A stretch of DNA of 64,000 bases from Psychrilyobacter atlanticus DSM 19335. GTDB taxonomy: Bacteria > Fusobacteriota > Fusobacteriia > Fusobacteriales > Fusobacteriaceae. This document shows, in pieces, positions 19,888-28,807 of this stretch (position 1 is its first letter; the number at the start of each line of letters is the position of its first letter). The position numbers were made by a program, and so were the translations under genes. The DNA lies in NCBI RefSeq assembly GCF_000426625.1, contig NZ_KE384547.1:1286986-1350985 (forward strand), written 5' to 3'. The notes beneath the pieces are model-generated. The model made no database searches, was not told the DNA's origin, and worked only from the letters and a program-made list of their open reading frames with translations.

Positions 19888-19903
19888 ATACTAGATATAG
19901 TAT
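19888..19903 (-). promoter_or_regulatory. NrdR-box-like operator before nrdHAB
   Basis: The minus strand reads ATACTATATCTAGTAT, which matches the known NrdR consensus ACACTATATATAGTGT at 13 of 16 positions. It overlaps a TATACT that could be the -10. A second, weaker candidate lies about 30 bases further upstream. NrdR repression of RNR operons through such paired boxes is established; its use here is inferred. Confidence 0.55.
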
Positions 19904-19964
19904 ACATAAGTTTTACCATATATTTGTATAAATTACAATTATAAAATAATTATAAATAGTTTTT

Positions 19965-19997
19965 AAAAAAATAAGGCAGGAACCTCCTACCTTATTT
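19965..19997 (-). terminator. terminator of the purine hydroxylase operon
   Basis: Stem AATAAGG-AGG / CCT-CCTTATT with single-base asymmetries, and a T tract on the minus strand. It overlaps the stop codon of the MocA-like gene. Confidence 0.7.
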
Positions 19998-20547
19998 TTT
20001 CATATTCTTCCACGGTATCTATATCTAAAAAATCACTTCCATCAGAAAAATTTACATATTTTATACTATCTAGGTTATTTTTTATTATTACTTTTCCACC
20101 GGTGTCACCAGTTAACTTTAAGAGATCACCTCTGTATACATTTCCGAATATAACAGGACTTTTATTTTTACCTAAAAATCTTGGAACTACTATATATTGA
20201 TCGTCAGAAACATCCATTATTTTTTCTATAACTTCACTGGTAAGAAATGGCTGGTCCCCGGTAAAGAACATAAAATTAGAGTCTATATCTGTATTGTTCA
20301 CCCCTAATTTTATACTTTCACTTATTCCATTTTGCGGCATATCATTTATAATCGTTGTATAACCATATGATTTGGCCAGCCTCTCCACTTCCCTATACTG
20401 GGTAACTACTATAATACTATGAAAATTTATTTTATATAATTTACGAAAAAGGTGTTCAATCATTGGGATACCATCTTTTGATAGTAGGAGTTTATTCCTT
20501 CCCATCCGTGAACTAAACCCAGAAGCTAACACTATAGCTGTAATCAT
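19987..20547 (-). CDS. mocA: MocA-like molybdenum cofactor nucleotidyltransferase
   Basis: NTP-transferase fold (186 residues) with the N-terminal loop LASGFSSRMGRNKLLL that binds CTP/GTP, and MFFTGDQPF around the metal-binding Asp. The family transfers CMP to molybdopterin for xanthine-dehydrogenase-type enzymes, which fits its place as the last gene of a Mo-hydroxylase operon. GTP-using MobA-like activity is a less likely alternative. Confidence 0.82.
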   Translation of the reverse strand: MITAIVLASGFSSRMGRNKLLLSKDGIPMIEHLFRKLYKINFHSIIVVTQYREVERLAKSYGYTTIINDMPQNGISESIKLGVNNTDIDSNFMFFTGDQPFLTSEVIEKIMDVSDDQYIVVPRFLGKNKSPVIFGNVYRGDLLKLTGDTGGKVIIKNNLDSIKYVNFSDGSDFLDIDTVEEYEKIR

Positions 20548-20563
20548 GAGATCCCTCCTACTG

Positions 20564-21238
20564 TTATATTTCTACAATTTCTCCAACAAATTTTCTATCG
20601 TATAGTTTACTTTTTATCTCATCTATAATTTCTAAATTTTTCATCAGATCTACCTTACTGAAATATATAACTTTTTTTCCCTTTGAGTTTTTAAAGATCC
20701 CGTCTTTTTTTAGAATGATTTTAACATAATCATCTAGAGTAAGGATATCTCCTTCCCTCTTCCCTACTAACTTACAAAATAATTCTACTCTGTGGATAAA
20801 ATTTTTGTCTATTACCTTCCCTATATGGGTAAGATCTATTACACCTATGGTTATAGTGGTCTCAGTACATATAACTGGCTCAGTTTCATTCCACCCCTTA
20901 AGGGGTTTCATCTTTGAACCATCTGCCTCTACAAAAGTATAGTCAAAATATTTTATCAACCTTTTTAAATCTACCATAGGAAGACTGGACAATTTATCCT
21001 TATATTTAGGAGTTACTACATAGAGACTATTTTTTAGAGGGTAAGATATTGTATCTAAAAAATTTATATCATGATAAAGATAATCATATTTTAGAGGGGT
21101 AAATATCTTAGTAGTTGTAGTCATAAGAACTGAGTTATCCAGACTATACTCAATGGATAGATGGTTTAGGAGAGTGGTCTTCCCTCCCGCTCCTACTATG
21201 GATACCACATCCCCTTTTTTAATTTTTAAATCATTCAT
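20564..21238 (-). CDS. yqeC: YqeC-family putative selenium-dependent hydroxylase accessory protein
   Basis: P-loop protein (224 residues) with GAGGKTTLLN at 17-26 and VEADGSKMKPLKG in the middle, which are family hallmarks. YqeC genes cluster with Mo-hydroxylases thought to carry labile selenium. The gene lies between the Mo-binding subunit and the MocA-like gene, which argues that this hydroxylase belongs to that group. The exact biochemical role is not established. Confidence 0.82.
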   Translation of the reverse strand: MNDLKIKKGDVVSIVGAGGKTTLLNHLSIEYSLDNSVLMTTTTKIFTPLKYDYLYHDINFLDTISYPLKNSLYVVTPKYKDKLSSLPMVDLKRLIKYFDYTFVEADGSKMKPLKGWNETEPVICTETTITIGVIDLTHIGKVIDKNFIHRVELFCKLVGKREGDILTLDDYVKIILKKDGIFKNSKGKKVIYFSKVDLMKNLEIIDEIKSKLYDRKFVGEIVEI

Positions 21239-21244
21239 AACAAA

Positions 21245-21345
21245 TAACCTCTCTTGACACAGAGATTCTCAGGGAAAAATATAGAGTTTCACAGAGTTAA
21301 TCTCTGTGTATCTTTACATTCCCTCAGTGTAACTCTGTGACTAAT
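21245..21345. repeat. CTCTGTG/CACAGAG-rich intergenic repeat
   Basis: The 133-base gap before yqeC contains five alternating copies of CACAGAG or CTCTGTG (for example GACACAGAGATTCTC, TTAATCTCTGTGTATC). Related wording recurs at 27240-27365 and 52500-52650. Similar phrases are scattered in intergenic DNA of many bacteria. Confidence 0.5.
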
Positions 21346-21371
21346 TTTTCACTTTTTTTAGTTATTAATTT

Positions 21372-23675
21372 TTAATTTGAATGCTTTGTGTTTAACATTC
21401 CCATAAGTACTTTTTCAGGTGTAATAGGTAGGGTTCTTATTCTTACCCCTGTAGCATTAGCTACTGCATCTGCAATTGCAGGAGCAGATGTGTTGATAAC
21501 TACCTCTCCTATTGATTTTGCACCAAATGGGCCTGTATGCTCAAAACTAGGTTTAAATTCTACCCTTATATCTCCAACATCACATCTAGACGGGATCTTA
21601 TACTGCATAAATGTATCGGATATCATCTTACCTTTTGTGTCGTGCTTTATATCCTCAAATAGAGCTAATCCAATCCCTTGAGCTACTCCACCTTCAACCT
21701 GGATACGAGCTAAATTTGGATTAATCACTGTACCGCAGTCGACTACAGCTGCATAGTCTATCATCTCTACCTTACCAGTTTCTAAATCCACTTCAACTTC
21801 AGCAAACCCGGCTATAAATGGTGGTGGAGAAGTGTGTCCTCCCCAGGTACCGGTAGTTATAATTTGATTCTGCCCTTCATAGGCTACCAGTCTATATGCT
21901 ATTTCATCCAGCGAGATCTCTTTCCCATCTTTTAATAGCAATGAATCTCCGTTAAACTCTATATCTTCCTCTGAAATGTCCAATATTTTAGAGGCCCCAG
22001 CAACTATCTTTTCTACCATAAGGTTAGCGGCTTTTATAACTGCATTTCCTGTAACATAGGTTCCACTAGAAGCGTAGGCACCTGGGTCGTATGGATTTAC
22101 ATCTGTATCTGTACTATTTACAATTATTTTAGATACAGGTACACATAGTATTTCTGCAGCCATCTGAGCTACTACTGTGTCACAGCCCTGCCCCATATCA
22201 CTTACTCCTACTAACAGTGTGTAGAATCCATCATCATTTAATTTTAATGTTGCAGACGCTGTATCTATTCCGTGGATACCTGATCCCTGCATAGTTACAG
22301 CCATCCCAATACCTCTTGCCTTTGTAGGTGATAGCATTTGCATTGGATATTTTTTATCCCATCCAATCATCTCCTTACCCCTGGTAATACATTCATCCAA
22401 AGTACTACTGTCCAGAACAATAGATTTCTCTCCTACAAAACTATTTAGAGTAGGATTTACTTCCCCTTGCTTTACCAAATTTTTCTCACGTATTACACTT
22501 GGATCCATATCCAATTTTTTGGCCAATTCATTGACTGCAGATTCCAATGCAAATGTTCCTTGTGTAGCCCCATAACCTCTAAATGCTCCTGCTGTAGTCA
22601 TATTGGTATATACCACTTCTCCATAAAATCTACGTGCCTTAGCTCTATACATAGGTAGTGTCTTTTGCCCTACCACACTAAATACAGTCCATGCGTGTTC
22701 CCCATATGCTCCTGTATTGGATAATCCGTGGATATCCACAGCATTTATGATTCCATCCTTAGTAGCACCTAATTTCACTGTTAATTTCATCTCATGTCTG
22801 GTAGTGGTACAGGTATGAGTTTCCTTTCTATTATATACTAACTTTGCAGGTTTCCCGGTTACTTTGGTTATCAATGCAGGATAGATTTCCATTGGAGCCG
22901 TTTGTTTCCCTCCAAATCCTCCTCCTACACGAGGTTTTATAACTTTTATCTTACTTCTCGGTATATCCAGTATCTTAGATACGTGTCTTCTCACATGAAA
23001 CGGTATCTGAGTAGAACTGATTATATTCATTCTCTCCTGGAAGTCCATATAGGTAACTGCTATATAATTTTCCATCATCCCATGGATCTGTGCCTGAGTA
23101 TGATAGCTGTGCTCAATTACTACGTCTGATTTCGCTAATTCTTCCTCTACATCCCCTTCTACAAGAAGATCCTGGGCAGCTATATTTCTCATGTGTTCGT
23201 TTCCAAAATTAAAACTTGTGTATGGTTTTTCAGTATGTATTATACTTTTATGATCTATAGCTTTTTCAAAATCTAATACCGGTTCTAATATTTCATAGTC
23301 TACCTTTATGAGTTTCATAGCCTTTAGTACAGTTTCTTCATTTGTTCCTGCAACTATAGCAACTTCATCTCCTACATATCTTACATATTCCCCCAATATT
23401 CTCCTGTCATGAGGAGATGGTTCAGGAAAAGACTGTCCTGCTAAAGTAAATCTTTTATCAGTTACATCTTTATAGGTCAATATACATTCTATACCTTCGA
23501 TCTTAGAAGCTATAGTTGTATCTATCTTTTTTATTCTGGCAAAAGCATGGGGACTACGAAGTAATTTAACAGTCAGATAGTTGTGTCCTAATGCAATATC
23601 TTCAGTGTACGATGATGCTCCCTTGATGAGCCCCATCCCGTCTATCTTTTTTATTCCTTTCCCGACATATCCCAT
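21372..23675 (-). CDS. xdhA: xanthine dehydrogenase-type molybdopterin-binding subunit
   Basis: Catalytic large subunit (767 residues) of a xanthine-oxidase-family hydroxylase. The small N-terminal domain is followed by two Mo-binding domains. Landmarks are GGGFGGKQ, the FRGYGATQG segment and, near the C-terminus, GPFGAKSIGE with the catalytic Glu. The start overlaps the FeS subunit stop (TAATG). With the NCS2 permease and guanine riboswitch upstream I infer purine hydroxylation (xanthine or hypoxanthine); nicotinate or another N-heterocycle cannot be excluded. Confidence 0.88.
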   Translation of the reverse strand: MGYVGKGIKKIDGMGLIKGASSYTEDIALGHNYLTVKLLRSPHAFARIKKIDTTIASKIEGIECILTYKDVTDKRFTLAGQSFPEPSPHDRRILGEYVRYVGDEVAIVAGTNEETVLKAMKLIKVDYEILEPVLDFEKAIDHKSIIHTEKPYTSFNFGNEHMRNIAAQDLLVEGDVEEELAKSDVVIEHSYHTQAQIHGMMENYIAVTYMDFQERMNIISSTQIPFHVRRHVSKILDIPRSKIKVIKPRVGGGFGGKQTAPMEIYPALITKVTGKPAKLVYNRKETHTCTTTRHEMKLTVKLGATKDGIINAVDIHGLSNTGAYGEHAWTVFSVVGQKTLPMYRAKARRFYGEVVYTNMTTAGAFRGYGATQGTFALESAVNELAKKLDMDPSVIREKNLVKQGEVNPTLNSFVGEKSIVLDSSTLDECITRGKEMIGWDKKYPMQMLSPTKARGIGMAVTMQGSGIHGIDTASATLKLNDDGFYTLLVGVSDMGQGCDTVVAQMAAEILCVPVSKIIVNSTDTDVNPYDPGAYASSGTYVTGNAVIKAANLMVEKIVAGASKILDISEEDIEFNGDSLLLKDGKEISLDEIAYRLVAYEGQNQIITTGTWGGHTSPPPFIAGFAEVEVDLETGKVEMIDYAAVVDCGTVINPNLARIQVEGGVAQGIGLALFEDIKHDTKGKMISDTFMQYKIPSRCDVGDIRVEFKPSFEHTGPFGAKSIGEVVINTSAPAIADAVANATGVRIRTLPITPEKVLMGMLNTKHSN

Positions 23676-24124
23676 TATTTTACCTCCATATATTTTTTAA
23701 CTGCTCTAAGCTGTCCCATGTAACCAGTACATCTACATAGGTTCCCAGTTAAATAATGCTTTATCTCATCTGTTGTAGGAGATTCCAATTCTCTCTTCAT
23801 TGCTATTACAGTCAAAGTAAACCCAGGAGAACAATATCCACATTGATCTGCTCCTTCATCAGTTAAAACTTCAGCAAATTTTGCTACTTCGACACTTTCT
23901 CCCTCTAGGGTAGTGATCTCTTTTTTGATTCCTCTAACAGCCAATGTTGAGCAAGAAAGAGTTGGTTTACCATCTAATAATACTGTACATAGACCACAAG
24001 AACCAGTCTCACATCCTTTTCTTACATTTAAAAATCCCAGTCTTTTTAAAGCCGACTGTAGATACTCACCTTCTTTTATAGTTATATCTTTACTTATACC
24101 ATTTATTTTTAATTTAATTTCCAT
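23675..24124 (-). CDS. xdhC: xanthine dehydrogenase-type [2Fe-2S] subunit
   Basis: Electron-transfer subunit, 149 residues. The plant-ferredoxin cluster is at Cys38, Cys43, Cys46 and Cys58. The second cluster is at Cys95, Cys98, Cys130 and Cys132 (QCGYC and LCRCTGY). It lies between the FAD and Mo subunits and overlaps the latter by one base. Confidence 0.93.
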   Translation of the reverse strand: MEIKLKINGISKDITIKEGEYLQSALKRLGFLNVRKGCETGSCGLCTVLLDGKPTLSCSTLAVRGIKKEITTLEGESVEVAKFAEVLTDEGADQCGYCSPGFTLTVIAMKRELESPTTDEIKHYLTGNLCRCTGYMGQLRAVKKYMEVK

Positions 24125-24191
24125 TTTACTTTTCCTCCCGCCATCTTCTTTTTAAAACCTCTTTATAACTAATATCTATTGTTATAATTTT

Positions 24192-24953
24192 TTATTTCAC
24201 TTCCTCTATACATCTTCTAATCAGAACTTTTGCTATCATCTTTCTGTATTCTCCACTGGCTCTCATATTTGTTCCAAATTTCATCTCATCTACTACTGCT
24301 TCTATATTATTCATCAGTTCATCGTTATTAATTATTTTTACTACTGCCCTTCCAGGTCTAGCTCCTACAGCTATTCTATATTCTCCACCTAGGTTGGAAA
24401 CAGCACAATTTAAGATAGCATAATCACTCTTTGAATTTCTCATAGTTTTAAAAGCTGCTTTTTTTCCATCCTTTTTAATTATAATTCTTACCAATATATC
24501 TTTAGGCACTTTTTCCTCAGCTAAATATGTTTCTAAAGACATGACTCCACCCTTATACAACTCTATATGAGTATCCAAAGATAGAAGTGCTGTTATAAAA
24601 TCTGAAAACCCATATTTAGAAGCTACTGTAGCCCCTGCAGTTATAACAGATCTTAATTGGATACCTACAATTTCCTCTACTGATTCAGCTACTATCCCAT
24701 CAAAATTTTCCTTTAACAACTTATTAGTTTCTATACTTCTAAAAGTTGTCATAGGGCCTATCTCTATATTATTTTCGTCTTCTCTGATATAATCCAATTC
24801 TAAATTAGACAGATCTATCCCTATATTGATATTTTTATTTCCTAATCTCAAAAAGGCTGTCCCTCCTAAGATCAGATTATTTCTATTTTTAACTAAAGTT
24901 TCATACCCTTCCTCTATGGACTGAGCCATTAAATGCTGTTTTATTGTAAACAT
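24192..24953 (-). CDS. xdhB: xanthine dehydrogenase-type FAD subunit
   Basis: FAD-binding subunit (253 residues) of the CoxM/XdhB family that passes electrons to NAD+ or another acceptor. The NNLILGGTAFLRL stretch and a later TAGATVASK segment form the FAD pyrophosphate sites. It is the first of the three hydroxylase genes, 130 bases downstream of the permease and separated from it by a terminator. Confidence 0.9.
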   Translation of the reverse strand: MFTIKQHLMAQSIEEGYETLVKNRNNLILGGTAFLRLGNKNINIGIDLSNLELDYIREDENNIEIGPMTTFRSIETNKLLKENFDGIVAESVEEIVGIQLRSVITAGATVASKYGFSDFITALLSLDTHIELYKGGVMSLETYLAEEKVPKDILVRIIIKKDGKKAAFKTMRNSKSDYAILNCAVSNLGGEYRIAVGARPGRAVVKIINNDELMNNIEAVVDEMKFGTNMRASGEYRKMIAKVLIRRCIEEVK

Positions 24954-25032
24954 ACTCTCCTCCTACGTTTTTTTCTTATTTTCTTTACTGTTTATTTTTT
25001 ATTTTTCCTCTTTTTAACACCTGTTACTTTAT

Positions 25033-25067
25033 AAAAAAAACAGCCGAAAAGTAATTTCAGCTGTTTT
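25033..25067 (-). terminator. terminator after the purine permease gene
   Basis: Stem AAAACAGC-GAAA / TTTC-GCTGTTTT with one mismatch. On the minus strand it ends in a run of eight T. Confidence 0.8.
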
Positions 25068-25083
25068 ACTTATTTTAAAACAT

Positions 25084-26409
25084 CTATGCTCTTTTTAATT
25101 TGATTTCTTCTTTTTGCTCTATTTCTTTAGGCAGGATTATATTTAATACAACTGCTATTCCAGCTGATACAACTATTCCAGATCCTCCAAATATTAATTT
25201 AAACGACTCAGGTAAATAAGCTAATGCTTCTGGAACACTTCCCATTCCAAATCCTAATCCTAGAGCCACAGCTACTATTACTGCATTTCTACCTACTAAT
25301 TGCTCTTTTGTGATCAAATTTATTCCACTTATAGCTATCATTGCAAATAACATAACTAAACTTCCACCTATGACACTGGCAGGTATGATAGATATCAATG
25401 CTCCTATCTTTGGAATAAACGCTCCTACTATTAAGAACATGGCTCCAGTTCCTACAACAAATCTACTCATAACTCCTGTCATGGCTACAATTCCTGTATT
25501 TTGGCTGAATGAAGTAGTCGGTAAGATACTAAAAGAAGCTGCTACAACTCCTCCAAAACCATCGGCTAAGATTCCTCCAGATAATTCTTTATCTGTTACT
25601 TCTCTATTGGCTCCACCCATTGTTACTCCTGACATGTCTCCTACTGTTTCCACAGCTGATACTACATACATCAGCATCATTGCTAATATAGCGTCTAGAT
25701 GAAATTCTAATCCATATGTAAATGGTTTAGGTACTACAAAGTAACTGGCTTGACTTACAGCTCCAAAATCGATCTTCCCCATAAATCCTGCTATTATTAT
25801 TCCTGCTACTGTTCCAACTGCTATTGCTGCTGTTCTCCAAATACCCTTTGCAAATTGATTGAAGATAATAACAACTACTAGTACTGTTCCACCTAAAAAT
25901 AAGTTTGATAATGATCCAAAATCTTTTGCTCCAAATCCGCCAGCTAAGTTTTTTATCCCAACTGGTAATAAAGATAGCCCAATAGATAAAACTACTACAC
26001 CTGTTACGATTGGTGGGAAAAACTTTCTAACTTTTCTCATGAACAATCCGATAAATGCTTCAAATAATCCACCGACCAATGCTGCTCCTAATACACCCTC
26101 GAATCCATATTTTAATCCGATTGAGATCGCCACAGGTACGAATGCAAAACTTGTTCCCACAACAACTGGTAATCTAGCTCCAATAGGCCCTATTCTATAT
26201 GCCTGAATCAATGTATTTATCCCTGATACAAACATAGTACATTGAATTAAAAATGTCAACTTCTCACTTGGAATTCCTATAACTCCTCCAACTATCAATA
26301 TCGGTGCCAGGTTACTCACAAACATTGCTAATATATGCTGTAAACCTAATGGTATAGCTTCCTTCAGTACCGGTACTCCATCCAAATCATATGGTGATCT
26401 ATTTTTCAT
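25084..26409 (-). CDS. pbuX: NCS2 xanthine/uric acid-type permease
   Basis: Membrane transporter of the NCS2 family (441 residues, about 12-14 hydrophobic segments). The family motif appears as SFSQNTGIVAMTGVMSR, with the substrate-site Gln/Asn. The guanine-class riboswitch upstream and the purine hydroxylase genes downstream favour xanthine or related purines over uracil. Confidence 0.9.
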   Translation of the reverse strand: MKNRSPYDLDGVPVLKEAIPLGLQHILAMFVSNLAPILIVGGVIGIPSEKLTFLIQCTMFVSGINTLIQAYRIGPIGARLPVVVGTSFAFVPVAISIGLKYGFEGVLGAALVGGLFEAFIGLFMRKVRKFFPPIVTGVVVLSIGLSLLPVGIKNLAGGFGAKDFGSLSNLFLGGTVLVVVIIFNQFAKGIWRTAAIAVGTVAGIIIAGFMGKIDFGAVSQASYFVVPKPFTYGLEFHLDAILAMMLMYVVSAVETVGDMSGVTMGGANREVTDKELSGGILADGFGGVVAASFSILPTTSFSQNTGIVAMTGVMSRFVVGTGAMFLIVGAFIPKIGALISIIPASVIGGSLVMLFAMIAISGINLITKEQLVGRNAVIVAVALGLGFGMGSVPEALAYLPESFKLIFGGSGIVVSAGIAVVLNIILPKEIEQKEEIKLKRA

Positions 26410-26460
26410 TTTGTTCCTCCTAAAGTCTTTTTTATAACTCTAATTGTGGTTCGAGTAAAC

Positions 26461-26504
26461 AAAAAATGCCCACTCCTCCCAATAAGTGAGAAAATAGGCA
26501 TTTA
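26461..26504 (-). terminator. riboswitch-controlled terminator before pbuX
   Basis: On the minus strand AAATGCC ... GGGCATTTTTT with an inner CACT/AGTG pairing forms a hairpin and T tail, between the purine aptamer and the permease start. It is the likely expression platform; ligand binding should favour it and switch the gene off, as with known guanine riboswitches. Confidence 0.75.
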
Positions 26505-26558
26505 GGTTAAAGAACTCCCCTAATAACTTAGTAGAATTCACCATATACTTAATTTTTT

Positions 26559-26626
26559 CACTCATAGTAGGTCGTTTACGGTGACCTGTAGAGACGCTCC
26601 TCCTTATTAAGAGCATATACGAGTTA
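26559..26626 (-). ncRNA. purine (guanine-class) riboswitch aptamer
   Basis: Three-way junction on the minus strand. P1 pairs CACTCAT with the opposing GAG-containing strand. P2 is UGCUCUU / AGGAGCG with loop AAUAAGG. The junction UCUCUACA precedes P3 (AGGUC / GACCU) with loop ACCGUAAAC, almost identical to the B. subtilis xpt loop CCGUAAAU. The specificity position in UACUAUGAG is C, which pairs with guanine, hypoxanthine or xanthine rather than adenine. Confidence 0.9.
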
Positions 26627-26678
26627 ATTTATGTGGTTATAATACGATATTTATATGACAATGTCAAGAAGAATAATA

Positions 26679-26720
26679 AAAAAAGCAATTAATCTCATTG
26701 AGATTAATTGCTTTTTTTAT
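26679..26720. terminator. bidirectional terminator
   Basis: Perfect stem AAAAAAGCAATTAATCTCA / TGAGATTAATTGCTTTTTT (a few bases of loop shared). It has no adjacent gene; it isolates the purine operon from upstream transcription. Confidence 0.8.
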
Positions 26721-27118
26721 TAGAAGTGAATTCTCTAATTTTTTTAGGTTGATTTTATCCCCTTATAAAAATTTAAAATTAATATTATGAGGGTTCAAAT
26801 GTATAAGTAAATACCATTTTTAACCTCTAATTTGTAAGTTTATAAATACAGGTGATTTCTTTGATTAATAGAAACATTTTTTTAAAAAATAAATTGTCCC
26901 TGTTTTTTTAGTCAATACTTATCCAATCCCAATAGTAAAGGTGTAATTACAAGGGGAAGTTTTTAGGAAAGCTTAGAAGTGAAATGAGAAGGTATTTTTG
27001 AAGTAAGACGTCAATGGATAATTGATAATGTACAACTAATAATGAAAAATCAAGAGATAGAGAATAGACCTAGTCAAGAATTATAGTAAGAGAAAAAGAT
27101 TTTAAAAGGAAGAACACG

Positions 27119-27406
27119 AATGCTATCGCATACACAAAAAGACTATAATAATCGCTGATTTTTCTTTTTTTAGTAAAAAAACTTATATCCGAAGATCGCG
27201 AAGAATAAATAAAGCCTCATATACTTTTTATTTTTTCTCCGTAGACTTAGTGTAAAGTAAATATCTCTGTGAAACTCAATGCACTCTAGGACTCTGCGTT
27301 GAGAGGATTGATTATCTGTGAAAATTAGAGAATTTCTGTGTATCTCGGTAGAGATTCGTGTTCAGCGGGAGTTAAAGAAATTGAACGCTGATGCTATCGC
27401 ATACAC
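27119..27406. repeat. 16-bp direct repeat pair flanking repeat-rich DNA
   Basis: ATGCTATCGCATACAC occurs at 27119-27134 and again at 27391-27406, bracketing 256 bases that include the CTCTGTG-rich patch. Confidence 0.5.
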
Positions 27407-27407
27407 G

Positions 27408-27439
27408 AAAAAAAGTTGCTCTTTATTTAAAGAGCAACT
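27408..27439 (-). terminator. terminator of the MATE gene pair
   Basis: Stem AGTTGCTCTTTA / TAAAGAGCAACT. On the minus strand it is followed by a T run. It lies 6 bases after the second MATE stop codon. Confidence 0.85.
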
Positions 27440-27444
27440 AACAT

Positions 27445-28800
27445 TTAAGTTAAAGTAGAAATTTCTACTTTAGAGTTTAATTTTTTTATGGTTTTTAGTA
27501 ATGCCGGCAGCATTATAGTTAATGCTATGAGATCTGATATAGGTCTTGCTAACCATATTCCTTTTATTCCTAGGATATTTGGAAGTATAAATATAATAGG
27601 AAATATAATTATAACTTTTCTTAAAAAATTATAAGTGAATGCTTTTTTAGCATCCCCCATAGCTCTATAAACACCTGAAATCATGATAGTCATTATCATA
27701 ACTGGAGCAAGGATAAATCCGTACCTCAAAGCCTCTATCCCTAACTCAATAGTTTCGCTGTCAGTAATAAAACTTTTTATGATTAGCCCGGGAAATAACT
27801 GGATTAAGAAAAATATTCCTAAGGATATTAAAGTACCGCTTTTTACAGCAATTTTTATTGCTTCTGAAACTCTAAAATATTTTTCAGCACCTAGGTTATG
27901 GCTTATGATTGGCTGTACTCCTGCTGAAATGCCTGAACTGATCATCAAAACAACAGAATGAATAGTCATATATATCCCATAAACAGCTACTGCAGTGGTA
28001 CCTCCTAAAACTATTAATTTCATATTGAAGATACCTATTAATGCCCCATTTGCAAATGGTATTATTGCTGTAGCAGCACCTAATTTCAAAATATTTTTTA
28101 TTATTTTAAAATCAAATTTTAAATCCTTTAATTTTATTCTCATTAATCTGTTGTTTTTCGACATAAAGTAAGCTATCATCCATAGGGGTAAAATACTGGC
28201 TATCAAACTAGCTATAGCTGCTCCTCTAACTCCTAAATTCAATGGGAATATAAAGATATAATCTAAAACTATATTGGTCAAAGAACTGGCCACAGCAGTC
28301 AACAAAACTAATTTTGGATAACCTTGAGCCCTTATAGCATTATTGAAGCTCAGTGTCACAGTATTAAAGAAGGAACAGAACAAAAATACTCTCCCATAAC
28401 TTATAGCTTCTTCTACCATTTTTAAATTATTATCATGACCTTTTAAAAAATACGGTAAAAATAATACCTGACTTACTATTATTACTAAACATAGAGTCAG
28501 AGTTAGAAAAATTTGATTTCCTAATATCTTTTTCACCTTGTCTTTGTTCTTTTCCCCTAAGGCTATAGAGATCAAGACTCCGCCTCCAGCACTAATTAAC
28601 ACAGAGATTGAATTAGATACTCTAGAAAGCGGAAAAACCATCGCAACTCCTGCCAAAGATTCTGTTCCCAATCTATGGCCAATAAACATAGTATCTACTA
28701 CAGAATACATAACTGTTACTACCATTCCCAATATAGCAGGTATAGAGTATTCTATTAATAATTTTGATATCGGTTCACTTTCTAATCGATTAATCATCAA
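27445..28800 (-). CDS. MATE-family efflux transporter (second of pair)
   Basis: Multidrug/toxin extrusion antiporter, 451 residues with twelve membrane segments. It has the N-terminal PISKLLIEYSIPAILGM and the mid-protein repeat of the MATE fold (AATAIIPFANGAL), so two six-helix halves are complete. Start codon 7 bases after the upstream MATE stop, hence an operon. Drug/Na+ or H+ antiport is known for the family; the substrate is unknown. Confidence 0.9.
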   Translation of the reverse strand: MMINRLESEPISKLLIEYSIPAILGMVVTVMYSVVDTMFIGHRLGTESLAGVAMVFPLSRVSNSISVLISAGGGVLISIALGEKNKDKVKKILGNQIFLTLTLCLVIIVSQVLFLPYFLKGHDNNLKMVEEAISYGRVFLFCSFFNTVTLSFNNAIRAQGYPKLVLLTAVASSLTNIVLDYIFIFPLNLGVRGAAIASLIASILPLWMIAYFMSKNNRLMRIKLKDLKFDFKIIKNILKLGAATAIIPFANGALIGIFNMKLIVLGGTTAVAVYGIYMTIHSVVLMISSGISAGVQPIISHNLGAEKYFRVSEAIKIAVKSGTLISLGIFFLIQLFPGLIIKSFITDSETIELGIEALRYGFILAPVMIMTIMISGVYRAMGDAKKAFTYNFLRKVIIIFPIIFILPNILGIKGIWLARPISDLIALTIMLPALLKTIKKLNSKVEISTLT

Positions 28801-28807
28801 ATGCTCC

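Larger units (their letters stand above)
26641..27407. other. gene-poor decayed intergenic region
   Basis: No credible gene. It holds an orphan bidirectional terminator (26679-26720), a CTCTGTG/CTGTGAA-rich repeat patch (27240-27365) and two exact copies of ATGCTATCGCATACAC at 27119-27134 and 27391-27406. The composition looks like the residue of deleted or degraded DNA. Confidence 0.6.
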
